Assembly: GCA_965205225.1 (NCBI GenBank)
Contig: CBDBFZ010000003.1
Span: forward strand, 1,302,001 to 1,366,000
Source of the DNA: Litorimonas sp965205225
GTDB taxonomy: Bacteria; Pseudomonadota; Alphaproteobacteria; Caulobacterales; Maricaulaceae
DNA: 64,000 bases
Direction of reading: 5' to 3'
The translations under genes and the position numbers were made by a program. Numbering within the stretch: the stretch's first letter is position 1; the number at the start of each line of letters is the position of its first letter. The notes under the pieces were generated by a model. It saw only the letters and a list, made by a program, of their open reading frames with translations, did no database searches and was not told where the DNA came from. This document shows positions 7,659 through 16,210 of this stretch, one piece after another.

Positions 7659-10349
7659 ATGGCATCCTTGGACAGTTTCAGCTGTGAACGCGAGCTTACC
7701 GTCGACTCGAAAACCTACACTTATTTTGACCTGACGGTTGCTGAAGCTAACGGACTGGCCGGAATTTCCAAGTTACCGCGCTCACTCAAAGTTCTTCTGG
7801 AAAACCTGCTGCGGTTTGAAGACAATAAAACGGTCACCAAGACCGACATTGAAGCGATGGCGGCGTGGTTGACGACCCGGCGTTCTAGCCAGGAGATTGC
7901 CTATCGTCCCGCACGTGTGCTGATGCAGGATTTCACCGGCGTCCCGGCGGTCGTTGACTTGGCCGCGATGCGCGACGCGATGGCTACCCTTGGCGCCGAT
8001 CCGGAAAAGATCAACCCGCTGGTCCCCGTTGATCTGGTCATCGACCACTCGGTCATGGTCGATTATTTTGGCACGGAAGACAGCTATAAGAAAAATGTTG
8101 AGCGCGAATATCAACGCAATGGCGAACGCTATGACTTCCTGAAATGGGGTCAGTCAGCCTTCGACAATTTCGCCGTCGTGCCGCCCGGCACCGGCATCTG
8201 CCACCAGGTTAATCTGGAATATCTGGCCCAGACGGTCTGGACGAAAGACGAAGGCGGCAAGACCTATGTCTTCCCGGACACGCTGGTCGGAACCGATTCA
8301 CACACGACCATGGTTAATGGTTTGGGCGTGCTGGGCTGGGGTGTCGGTGGGATCGAAGCCGAAGCCGCCATGCTCGGCCAACCGGTCTCCATGCTGATCC
8401 CCGAAGTGATTGGGTTTGAGCTGACCGGTAAATTGCCGGAAGGGGCGACGGCGACCGATCTAGTTCTCCGGGTTGTGGAAATGCTGCGGGAAAAAGGCGT
8501 GGTCGGCAAATTCGTGGAATTTTACGGTCAGGGTTTGGATCATCTGGCGCTCGAAGATTGCGCGACCATCGCCAATATGGCGCCGGAATATGGCGCGACC
8601 TGCGGCTTCTTCCCGGTTGATACGGATACGCTGCGTTACCTCACGGCGACAGGCCGCAAGGAAGAACGCGTCGAACTGGTCGAAGCCTACAGCAAGGTGC
8701 AGGGCCTGTTCCGCACGGACGATGTGCCAACTTTCACCGACACGCTGCATCTCGACATGAGCACGATCAACCCATCCCTGTCGGGCCCCAAACGCCCGCA
8801 GGACCGTTTCGATCTGAAAGGTTCCGCCGATACGTTCAAGCTTATCATGACCGAGGATTTCGAGAAGGCCAGCGATGCGTCCAATCCAACCGCGGTTGAG
8901 GGTCATGACTTCACGATTGATCATGGTAACGTAATGATCGCGGCGATCACTTCCTGTACCAATACGTCCAACCCATCGGTCATGATGGCGGCGGGTCTGG
9001 TGGCCAAAAAAGCCAATGAGCGCGGCCTGACGGTCAAGCCGTGGGTCAAGACATCCACCGCGCCAGGCTCTCAGGTCGTTGGTGAGTATCTTCAGTGTTC
9101 AGGCTTGCAGGACGAGCTCGACAAAATCGGCTTTGATATAGTCGGCTATGGTTGCACGACCTGTATCGGCAATTCCGGACCGCTCGCGCCACCGCTGGCC
9201 AAGGCAATCGCCGATGGTGATCTGGTTTCCTGCTCGGTTCTGTCTGGCAACCGTAACTTCGAAGGCCGGATTGGCCCGGACATCAAAGCCAACTTCCTAG
9301 CCTCGCCGCCGCTGGTCGTGGCCTATGCGTTGGCTGGCACGATGCATCATGATTTCGACAATGATCCGCTGGGTCAGGACCAAGATGGCAATGACATCTA
9401 TCTTCGCGATCTGTGGCCGACGTCGCAAGAGATTGCGGAAACCGTTCGCAGCTCCGTGACCCGTGATCTGTTCGTCAGCGAATATGCGGATGTGTTCAAG
9501 GGCGACGAACGCTGGGCCGACATTACGGTCGAAGGCGGCAAGGTCTATAACTGGAACCCGGCCTCCACCTATGTGCGCAACCCGCCTTATTTTGAAGGCA
9601 TGGGAATCGACCCGGAACCCGTCCGCGATGTTGAGAATGCCAGTATTCTGGCGTTGCTCGGCGATTCGATCACGACGGATCACATCAGTCCGGCAGGGTC
9701 GATCAAGTTTGGCGGCCCTGCGGGCCGCTATCTGCAGGAACGTCAGGTCGCGCGCACTGACTTCAACAGCTACGGATCCCGCCGCGGCAACCATGAAGTC
9801 ATGATGCGCGGCACATTTGCCAATATCCGGCTGAAGAACTTGATGGTGCCGGGGACAACCGGCGGCGTAACCAAACATGTCCCAAGCGGGGATGTGATGA
9901 GCATCTTCGACGCCGCCCAGCATTATAAGGCGGATGGGCGTGATCTCGTCGTCTTTGCGGGATCACTTTATGGCAATGGCAGCTCGCGAGACTGGGCTGC
10001 TAAGGGTACGATCCTGCTGGGTGTGCGCGCTGTGATTGCAGAGAGCTTTGAGCGGATTCACCGCTCCAACTTGATTGGCATGGGTGTGTTGCCGCTGGAG
10101 CTCCAAAGCGGCGATAGCTGGGGTGCTCTCGACCTGACAGGCGATGAGCTGGTGAGCATTGGCGGCATCAACACTATCCGTCCACAGGACGATATAAACG
10201 TCCACATCGCCATGACGGACGGATCGACCAAAAAGATCACCACCAAAATCCGGATCGATACGGGAAACGAGCTGGAATATTACAAGAATGGCGGGATCTT
10301 GCACTATGTGCTGCGCAATCTCGCCCGCGAGGACCGCGCCGCGGCCTAG
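7659..10349 (+). CDS. acnA: aconitate hydratase A
   Basis: This 896-residue protein has the normal AcnA/IRP length. It interconverts citrate and isocitrate in the TCA cycle using a [4Fe-4S] cluster. Cluster ligands are visible at TSCTNTSNPS (about residue 430) and GYGCTTCIGNSG (about residue 500). The C-terminal swivel domain carries GSSRDWAAKG. The ATG has AGGA 8 bases upstream. The stop codon TAG at 10347-10349 coincides with the TA target and first base of an IS-B terminus, so the native downstream sequence has been replaced. Confidence 0.97.
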   Translation: MASLDSFSCERELTVDSKTYTYFDLTVAEANGLAGISKLPRSLKVLLENLLRFEDNKTVTKTDIEAMAAWLTTRRSSQEIAYRPARVLMQDFTGVPAVVDLAAMRDAMATLGADPEKINPLVPVDLVIDHSVMVDYFGTEDSYKKNVEREYQRNGERYDFLKWGQSAFDNFAVVPPGTGICHQVNLEYLAQTVWTKDEGGKTYVFPDTLVGTDSHTTMVNGLGVLGWGVGGIEAEAAMLGQPVSMLIPEVIGFELTGKLPEGATATDLVLRVVEMLREKGVVGKFVEFYGQGLDHLALEDCATIANMAPEYGATCGFFPVDTDTLRYLTATGRKEERVELVEAYSKVQGLFRTDDVPTFTDTLHLDMSTINPSLSGPKRPQDRFDLKGSADTFKLIMTEDFEKASDASNPTAVEGHDFTIDHGNVMIAAITSCTNTSNPSVMMAAGLVAKKANERGLTVKPWVKTSTAPGSQVVGEYLQCSGLQDELDKIGFDIVGYGCTTCIGNSGPLAPPLAKAIADGDLVSCSVLSGNRNFEGRIGPDIKANFLASPPLVVAYALAGTMHHDFDNDPLGQDQDGNDIYLRDLWPTSQEIAETVRSSVTRDLFVSEYADVFKGDERWADITVEGGKVYNWNPASTYVRNPPYFEGMGIDPEPVRDVENASILALLGDSITTDHISPAGSIKFGGPAGRYLQERQVARTDFNSYGSRRGNHEVMMRGTFANIRLKNLMVPGTTGGVTKHVPSGDVMSIFDAAQHYKADGRDLVVFAGSLYGNGSSRDWAAKGTILLGVRAVIAESFERIHRSNLIGMGVLPLELQSGDSWGALDLTGDELVSIGGINTIRPQDDINVHIAMTDGSTKKITTKIRIDTGNELEYYKNGGILHYVLRNLAREDRAAA

Positions 10350-10375
10350 GTCATAGTAAAGAATTAATCATCTAC
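10349..10375. mobile_element. solo terminus of IS-B at the acnA stop codon
   Basis: GGTCATAGTAAAGAATTAATCA matches the IS-B end GGTCGTAGTGAAGAATTAATCA with two differences. It directly follows TA of the acnA stop codon. No other IS-B sequence follows. Confidence 0.65.
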
Positions 10376-10534
10376 ACCTGAAGGAAACGGAATGGCGTTA
10401 TAATCACAGGCTTGAAGATAAGTACCAACCCGGTTACGATACCTCAGCGCCTGTCAGATGTCTGGAGGCGACATTACAATGAGAGCCGATCTCACATGGC
10501 TCACAAAGGCCGAACGCCGAGAGAATTTGCAAAT

Positions 10535-10563
10535 ATATCATCACTATGCCATAGTGATGATAT
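10535..10563. repeat. 29-bp perfect palindrome
   Basis: Arms of 14 bp (ATATCATCACTATG and its exact complement) flank a single C. It lies in the acnA-folD spacer (10350-10632), which otherwise contains only IS remnants. There is no T-run after it, so it is not a classical terminator. It could be an operator or a mobile-element site. Confidence 0.6.
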
Positions 10564-10616
10564 GAAAATGGCCGCTGGATTCTAAAGCTCCACCTAGACC
10601 ACCTAAACCAAGCACT

Positions 10617-10672
10617 TCATAACCGCTAAGCTCTAACTTAGCGGGTGGACCACCTCATCGGGGACAGCCAGA
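10617..10672 (-). mobile_element. solo terminus of IS-F (IS3 family) forming the folD 3' end
   Basis: On the minus strand, GTGGTCCACCCGCTAAGTTA continuing to AGCGGTTAT matches the IS-F end at 37155-37190 with only a few differences. The upstream TGTCCCCGATGAG resembles the outer end TGCCCCCATCTG. The last codons and stop of folD lie in this segment. An internal inverted repeat (CCGCTAAG/CTTAGCGG) comes from the IS and might act as a stem after folD. Confidence 0.6.
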
Positions 10673-11529
10673 TTGCGGCGCGCACAGGCGGCGAGGGCCG
10701 TATTGCGAAGCAAGCATGCGATTGTAATCGGACCAACCCCGCCTGGCACAGGCGTAATCGCGCCAGCGATGGGCTCAGCCTCTGCGAAGTCCACATCACC
10801 GACGAGGCGCGTCCCAGACTTACGCGTGGAGTCCGCAATCAGGTTGATGCCCACATCAATCACGCAGGCTCCTGCCTTGAACCAGTCGGCCTTGACCATG
10901 TTTGGCTGCCCGACAGCGGGTACTAGAATGTCTGCACTGCGGCAGACAACTGGCAGATTCTCAGTGCGTGAATGTGCAATAGTGACCGTGCAGTTCTGTT
11001 CGAGGAAGAGCAGGGCAGTGGGCTTCCCAACGAGGATAGAGCGGCCGATTACGACACAGTGTTTTCCCGTCAGGTCGCCAAGCGCTTTTTTTGCCAAAAT
11101 TACGCAGCCTGTTGGTGTGCAGGGCCGTAAGCCCGGTTTGCCGAGCAGCAGTCGCCCTGCGCTGACTTCGGTCAGCCCGTCCACATCCTTGTTTGGGTCG
11201 ATTTCTGCGATGACGCGATCACTGTCTATATGATCGGGTAGAGGGAGCTGGACGAGGATGCCGTCCACATCCGGATTGGCATTCAGCGCCCGCACCGTTT
11301 CGACCATTATATTCTCGGAAGTGTCAGCAGGCAAACGCCGTTCAAGGCTATTCATGCCGGTTTCTCGCGTGAATTTGATCTTATTGCGAACATAGACCTG
11401 ACTGGCAGGATCATCGCCGACCAGCACGACAGCCAGAGTTGGCGCGATGGGTAAGGTCCTGATCGCTGCCGCGATATCAGCGCGCAGACTGGCTGCAACC
11501 TGTTTGCCGTCGATGAGATTGCCAGTCAT
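10633..11529 (-). CDS. folD: bifunctional methylenetetrahydrofolate dehydrogenase / cyclohydrolase
   Basis: From ATG 11529, which has GGAG 8-9 bases upstream, the protein is 298 residues, normal for FolD. It oxidises 5,10-methylene-THF with NADP and hydrolyses the product to 10-formyl-THF. Signatures include YVRNKIKFTRETGM with the catalytic Lys, DGILVQLPLPDHID, and the Rossmann segment VVIGRSILVGKPTA (usually GRSNIVGKP). PVPGGVGPITIACLLRNT marks the conserved C-terminal helix. The final residues (about VPDEVVHPLS) are encoded by an IS-F terminus, so the native tail has been replaced. They lie beyond the conserved core, so activity is probably kept. Confidence 0.93.
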   Translation of the reverse strand: MTGNLIDGKQVAASLRADIAAAIRTLPIAPTLAVVLVGDDPASQVYVRNKIKFTRETGMNSLERRLPADTSENIMVETVRALNANPDVDGILVQLPLPDHIDSDRVIAEIDPNKDVDGLTEVSAGRLLLGKPGLRPCTPTGCVILAKKALGDLTGKHCVVIGRSILVGKPTALLFLEQNCTVTIAHSRTENLPVVCRSADILVPAVGQPNMVKADWFKAGACVIDVGINLIADSTRKSGTRLVGDVDFAEAEPIAGAITPVPGGVGPITIACLLRNTALAACARRNLAVPDEVVHPLS

Positions 11530-11797
11530 GTCCAAATCTCCACGCATTGGTAAGGGTGAGGTCGTGTGATGCGCTATAGACATGGCAATGTACCGAAGTG
11601 AAGCAGGTTCCGTCATGGAACAAATCCGAAGTTACCTAAGAAGGGTTGGCCGTGACAGATAGACAGGCTGTTCTGGCCCGGCAAACGTAACTGTCGTAAA
11701 CCATTCACAAAGGCGCGCTAGGGCGAGTCTTTCACAGATCCAGACGGCACCGATCCAGTGAGCGGAACCGTATCAGTAAGGACCGGAAGACAAGATA

Positions 11798-12619
11798 ATG
11801 ACAGTATGGGCTGCCGCACCGTCAATGCCGCTTGTCTGGCTCCGCCGGGGGTTACTGCTTGCCTTCACGGCGCTGGCGACTTGGCTCGCCGTCAAGTTGA
11901 TCCTGGCTATTACCGCACCGTCGAGCCTGTGGGAGCCGGTCATGGTTGCGCGGTCCGAACCTTCTGTGGCTACGACAAGCCGAACCTATGACTTCAGCTA
12001 TAATCCCTTCGCCGTTGGCACTGCTGATGCGCTTGAAACCCTCGTCATTGATCCGGCGGGTGACCCGCCGGAAACGACGCTCAATCTTGAATTAAAAGGG
12101 TTGCGGTCAGGTGAGAACGGGACGGTCTTCATTCGCACGCCTGACGGGCAGGAGGATAATTACTATATTGGTGATGAGATCATGCCCAACGTGATCTTGC
12201 GGGGGGTGTTCCCCAATTATGTTCTGATTGACTTGAATGGACAGACTCAGCGCCTGACCACCGAAGATGCTAAGTTGGCCCGGACGAGCGGATCTACTCA
12301 GGCCCGGACGGTCACCCTCCAGACCTTGCGGAGTGCCGATGCGGCGACTCTGCTGTCACAAGTCGATATCCGTCCCTATCTTGATATCGACCTCAACCGG
12401 GTCGGCGTGACTGTGACGCCGCGGTCTTCTGCCATTGATCTGTCGACATATGGACTTCAATCTGGCGACATCATTACCCGCTTCGCCGGACAGAGCCTGA
12501 CCAGCGGCTTTCCAGACATTGCAGCGCTTCGCCATAGTGCCGGTTCGCGCCGCCCTGTTCTCGTGGATATTATCCGCGATGGTCAGCCCATGACGGTCAC
12601 GATCAAATCTTCTTCATGA
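11798..12619 (+). CDS. gspC: type II secretion system inner-membrane protein GspC
   Basis: The 273-residue protein has one N-terminal membrane helix (LLLAFTALATWLAVKLILAI, about residues 18-37). A periplasmic homology-region domain follows (LELKGLRSGENGTVFIRTPD, then YYIGDEI and RGVFPNYVLID). The C-terminal end is PDZ-like (DLSTYGLQSGDIITRFAGQS). GspC links the inner-membrane platform to the secretin. Its stop overlaps the gspD start by four bases. Other platform genes (E-M) are not nearby. The start could also be the ATG at 11822-11824. Confidence 0.85.
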   Translation: MTVWAAAPSMPLVWLRRGLLLAFTALATWLAVKLILAITAPSSLWEPVMVARSEPSVATTSRTYDFSYNPFAVGTADALETLVIDPAGDPPETTLNLELKGLRSGENGTVFIRTPDGQEDNYYIGDEIMPNVILRGVFPNYVLIDLNGQTQRLTTEDAKLARTSGSTQARTVTLQTLRSADAATLLSQVDIRPYLDIDLNRVGVTVTPRSSAIDLSTYGLQSGDIITRFAGQSLTSGFPDIAALRHSAGSRRPVLVDIIRDGQPMTVTIKSSS

Positions 12620-14517
12620 TGTTCTCTCATGTTTCAAATCTAGGACGCGCCCTTCTGCTAGGGGCAGTTTTCGCCTTTGCGCCGCTGACCCCGGCTGTGG
12701 CGGCCGACGATCATATGATCAGTTTGCAGGAAGCTGATATTCGTGACTTTATTGACGATGTGTCCGTCGTGACAGGCCGGACATTTCTAGTCGATCCGCG
12801 CGTACAGGGCAAAGTCACAATCAGCAGCGAGACCGCGCTCAATGATCGGGAAATCTTCAACGTCTTCAAGGAAGTCCTGCGCGTGCATGGCTACACTCTG
12901 GTCCGGACACCGAATGGCGAATATCGCGTGACGCTGCTTCAGGGAAGCGCGCAGGATGCGCCGCTGACGACGTCGGACGGCATATCGGGACAGATGAGCA
13001 CAGCCATTATCAAGCTGCGCGAGGCGGATGCCGCCGCTGCGGCCCGACTGATCAAACCGGTTATGCATAGTCAGGGACAGGTTACGGCCAACCCGAACGG
13101 GCGCGTGCTTGTTGTGACGGACTTCCCTGAAAATCTACGCAAGGCCCGGGAAATCGTGACTGCGATGGAAAGCAGTAATGTTGCGCGCGAAACGATCCAG
13201 CTACGCCAGCTTTCAGTCATCGACGCGCAAGAAGCGCTGACCACCCTTGGCGGACAGACCCCGTCCTATAAAGTTGTCGCTCTACACGCGACCAATTCTC
13301 TGATTATCGAAGCCAGTCCGGATGAAATGGTACGGCTGCGGCAGCTTCTAACGACTATGGACGTCGGTAGCACAACACCCCGCGGTGCCATCAGTGTTGT
13401 GCCCCTGAGATTTGCGAATGGTGCCGATCTGATCGAGATGATAACTGACTTGCTGCCAAGCTATGTCCGTGATGGACAGCCTGCCCCCACCATTGCCTAT
13501 GATGCGGGCTCGAATACACTCATCATCTCTGCCGATGGAGAGACGCAGGCTGAACTCTCGGGACTGGTCCGCCGTCTTGATGTGCGCCGTCCGCAAGTCT
13601 TAGTTGAAGCGCTGATCGTGGAGATTTCTGACGTTGCAGCGAAGGAACTTGGCGTACAGTTCGCGCTTGGTGATACGTCGGGTCAGACGATCCCGCTTAT
13701 CTCGACCAATTACACACGGAGCGCCCCGAACCTTCTGTCTCTGGCTGGTGCGCTGGGGGCAACAGGGAACGTGGTCGATGATGACATGCGGGCTGCCGCG
13801 CTTAATACGTTAACCGGTCTGGGCGGTGGTACGATCGGTATTGGCGGTCGCAGCGGCGATGTGCTGTTTGGTGCGATCCTGAACGCTGTAGAAACCGATG
13901 ATGACAGCAATGTGCTCTCTACGCCGTTTGTCACTACGCTTGATAATCAGCCTGCGATCTTCTTGGTCGGCCAAGAAATCCCGATTACGAGCGGCGAGGC
14001 GCTGGGGTCGGCTAATGTGAACCCGTTCCGAACCTTCGAACGTAAGGATGTTGGTATTCAGTTGGATGTTCTTCCGCAGATCTCGGAAGGTGATGTCATT
14101 CGTCTTGAAATCAACCAGGAGGTCAGTTCGATTGCCGGAGTTACAACGTCTATCTCGGGCGATTTCGTGACGAATAAACGAAAGATCACGACGAAGGTTC
14201 TGGCGAATGACGGAGAAATCATCGTGCTTGGCGGCCTGCTCCGGGATGATGAGAAGATCGACATAGAGAAAATCCCCGTTCTGGGTGACATTCCGATTCT
14301 CGGTAATGCGTTCCGCTCCAAAGGGCGGACACGTTCAAAAACGAACCTCATGGTCTTCCTGCGGCCAACCATCATCCGTAATGCGGATGACGCTCGCCGA
14401 TTGACACAAAGTCGGCTGAGCCGGATGCGGCTTGAGGATATAAATCAGAGCGGACGAGAACAGTCTAAAATCGATCAGATTCCAGTTGATCTGATCGCCT
14501 CAGAGCCGAGCAAGTGA
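12616..14517 (+). CDS. gspD: type II secretion system secretin GspD
   Basis: This 633-residue protein has a signal peptide ending near PAVAADD. The N0 domain (ISLQEADIRDFIDDVSVVTG) and repeated N1-N3 modules precede the C-terminal secretin domain. The secretin part shows VLVEALIVEISD, FLVGQEIPITSG, LDVLPQISEGD and LGGLLRDDEKIDIEKIPVLG. It forms the outer-membrane channel of the type II system. No C-terminal pilotin-binding extension is obvious beyond about 45 residues after the last strand. It is co-translated with gspC (ATGA overlap) and with gspN (GTGA overlap). Confidence 0.95.
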   Translation: MMFSHVSNLGRALLLGAVFAFAPLTPAVAADDHMISLQEADIRDFIDDVSVVTGRTFLVDPRVQGKVTISSETALNDREIFNVFKEVLRVHGYTLVRTPNGEYRVTLLQGSAQDAPLTTSDGISGQMSTAIIKLREADAAAAARLIKPVMHSQGQVTANPNGRVLVVTDFPENLRKAREIVTAMESSNVARETIQLRQLSVIDAQEALTTLGGQTPSYKVVALHATNSLIIEASPDEMVRLRQLLTTMDVGSTTPRGAISVVPLRFANGADLIEMITDLLPSYVRDGQPAPTIAYDAGSNTLIISADGETQAELSGLVRRLDVRRPQVLVEALIVEISDVAAKELGVQFALGDTSGQTIPLISTNYTRSAPNLLSLAGALGATGNVVDDDMRAAALNTLTGLGGGTIGIGGRSGDVLFGAILNAVETDDDSNVLSTPFVTTLDNQPAIFLVGQEIPITSGEALGSANVNPFRTFERKDVGIQLDVLPQISEGDVIRLEINQEVSSIAGVTTSISGDFVTNKRKITTKVLANDGEIIVLGGLLRDDEKIDIEKIPVLGDIPILGNAFRSKGRTRSKTNLMVFLRPTIIRNADDARRLTQSRLSRMRLEDINQSGREQSKIDQIPVDLIASEPSK

Positions 14518-15194
14518 GACGCGGTGTCCTGCTCGGACTGATTGTTCTGGCTGGGCTCGGCTCGCTGATCCGTTATTTCCCGCTGGCTTGGGCTGGTACG
14601 GCTTTGCCAGACGGTGTTGGAACTTATTCCGGGACGATCTGGAACGGACAGGTGGACAATGTTCCGCTGCTCGGGGTTGTGAGTGTCAATGTATCACTCA
14701 GGGGTGCGCAGCTGCAAACACCACCCGGTGAAATCATGTTCTCAGGGGATGTCAATCCTGGCGGCGTTAAGGATCTGGTGCTCTCCATGCCCATAGCCCG
14801 GCTTCCCATGTCTGACACTCGGCTGACAGATCTGGCCGGACGCATGTCGCTGCAAATTGATGAGGCAGTCATTGAAAACGGCGCCTTTGTATCTGTAACA
14901 GGCCAAGCATCTTCCGATGTACTGGCCGCCAACCGGACCCGCTTTCAATGGGCAGGGCCGACATTATCGGGGCCGGTCGACTATCTGGACGGGCGCTTCC
15001 GGGTTCAGTTGGACGGGCAGGATTCGTCGCAGGTCGTGTCAGCAACGATCATCACCGGATTTGACGGGGTCTACAGCGCGCAGATCAGCGTCACGACAAC
15101 CGACCCAGCTGTGGGGAATGTCCTGACTCTATTCGGTTTCAGCCCATCGGATGCAGGTCGTTACTCATTGTCAGAACAGGGACGTTGGCGTTAA
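14514..15194 (+). CDS. gspN: type II secretion system protein N
   Basis: The GTG at 14514 overlaps the gspD stop. The 226-residue protein starts with a hydrophobic anchor (GVLLGLIVLAGLGSLIRYFP) followed by a beta-rich periplasmic region with GTYSGTIWNGQVDNVPLLG, typical of GspN. GspN assists assembly of the type II apparatus. The overlap and gene order C-D-N support the call. Sequence conservation is modest, so this rests on the N-terminal pattern and position. Confidence 0.75.
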   Translation: MRRGVLLGLIVLAGLGSLIRYFPLAWAGTALPDGVGTYSGTIWNGQVDNVPLLGVVSVNVSLRGAQLQTPPGEIMFSGDVNPGGVKDLVLSMPIARLPMSDTRLTDLAGRMSLQIDEAVIENGAFVSVTGQASSDVLAANRTRFQWAGPTLSGPVDYLDGRFRVQLDGQDSSQVVSATIITGFDGVYSAQISVTTTDPAVGNVLTLFGFSPSDAGRYSLSEQGRWR

Positions 15195-15204
15195 GGTCGC
15201 CGGA

Positions 15205-15663
15205 ATGCGCATCTCATTCTATTTCTGCGTCCTTTTTCTACTGGGATGTGCAACGAACAACCCGCAAGCTCGGAACAGTCAGGATGGTCCTGCCGCGCCC
15301 GAAATTGCAGCGTTTGATTCCAGTCTGCTGGACGGGCTGGGCCCTCAGGTTCTTGCGCCGAGTGAGTGTGGACTGTTCGCCTGGGACCATATGGCTGAGC
15401 CTCGCTTCATCTTCTTCGCCACAGAGAATACGGCGCTCTACGCGCCGCGGGGTAGTCCCGCGCGAGCCCTCTCTCCTCAAGACGCGTTTCCATCGACACG
15501 CTACGGTCCTGTCCAGCTGACTTTGGGTCCGCCAGAAGCGATGGTTGACGGTATCCGGTACGCGTCGGCGCGACTTAAGGAAACTTTGGAAGATGGGTTC
15601 ACCCGTATACAGCCTGTCATTGTTCTGCAGACATGTCAAAAGCTCGAAATTGGATCCGGCTAA
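15205..15663 (+). CDS. predicted lipoprotein of unknown function
   Basis: From ATG 15205, 10 bp after gspN, the protein is 152 residues. The lipobox is VLFLLGC with cysteine at residue 15, so it is likely exported and lipidated. The remainder has no recognised domain. Position after gspN suggests a role with secretion, possibly as a pilotin-like lipoprotein, but that is speculation. It ends in convergent overlap of four bases with the prepilin peptidase gene. Confidence 0.65.
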   Translation: MRISFYFCVLFLLGCATNNPQARNSQDGPAAPEIAAFDSSLLDGLGPQVLAPSECGLFAWDHMAEPRFIFFATENTALYAPRGSPARALSPQDAFPSTRYGPVQLTLGPPEAMVDGIRYASARLKETLEDGFTRIQPVIVLQTCQKLEIGSG

Positions 15664-16109
15664 AAGATAATCTGCGCGAACCAGACGGTTCCGATACCGA
15701 TGGCAAGAAAGGGGCCGAAGGGAGTGCGCATGTCTCTCTGCTCCCCCTTCGGCAGGACATAGACCAATGCGCTGACACTGGCGATCAGCACAATGGCCGG
15801 TAGTGCCCAGACCCCGCACCATGCGCCGCCTGCGGACAATAGTTTGGCATCACCGCGACCAAGGCCGTCACGCTTTCGGATCAGGCGGTAGAGCACCTCG
15901 ACAGACCAGAATACGCCATACCCTACCGCTGCGCCGAGGAGATGCATATAAAAGTCGATCGCTGTCCTGAAAGCCCAAACAAGTCCGGCGGCGATGAGCG
16001 GCAGGGTGAGGATATTGGGCAAACGATGCGTCGTCCAGTCAATGCGGGAGAGCTGGATCAGGGTGACTATCAGGATGATACCGCTTAAAATGGTCACACC
16101 TGTCATCAT
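15660..16109 (-). CDS. A24-family prepilin peptidase, short form
   Basis: The 149-residue membrane protein has the two catalytic aspartate motifs of A24 peptidases: RIDWTTHRLPN near residue 25 and GLGRGDAKLL near residue 83. It lacks the N-terminal cytosolic methyltransferase domain of full-length PilD/GspO, like the CpaA type. It would cleave pseudopilin or pilin leader peptides at the inner membrane. Its position next to gspC-D-N, on the opposite strand, suggests it serves the type II system, but Flp pili are possible clients. Confidence 0.82.
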   Translation of the reverse strand: MMTGVTILSGIILIVTLIQLSRIDWTTHRLPNILTLPLIAAGLVWAFRTAIDFYMHLLGAAVGYGVFWSVEVLYRLIRKRDGLGRGDAKLLSAGGAWCGVWALPAIVLIASVSALVYVLPKGEQRDMRTPFGPFLAIGIGTVWFAQIIF

Positions 16110-16210
16110 GCGTTTGCTTTATCCGAAAAGTTTTTGGACGGAAGCTACAAAATCCGCCATAGGCAGCAGGCCTTCCTCCCCGAATCCTGTTGCATTAAAA
16201 GGAGCCGCGC

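Noticed and set aside
10623..10644. Intrinsic terminator after folD (CCGCTAAG/CTTAGCGG)
   Set aside because: The same repeat is part of the IS-F end at 37160, so it is IS sequence first; there is no U-tract.
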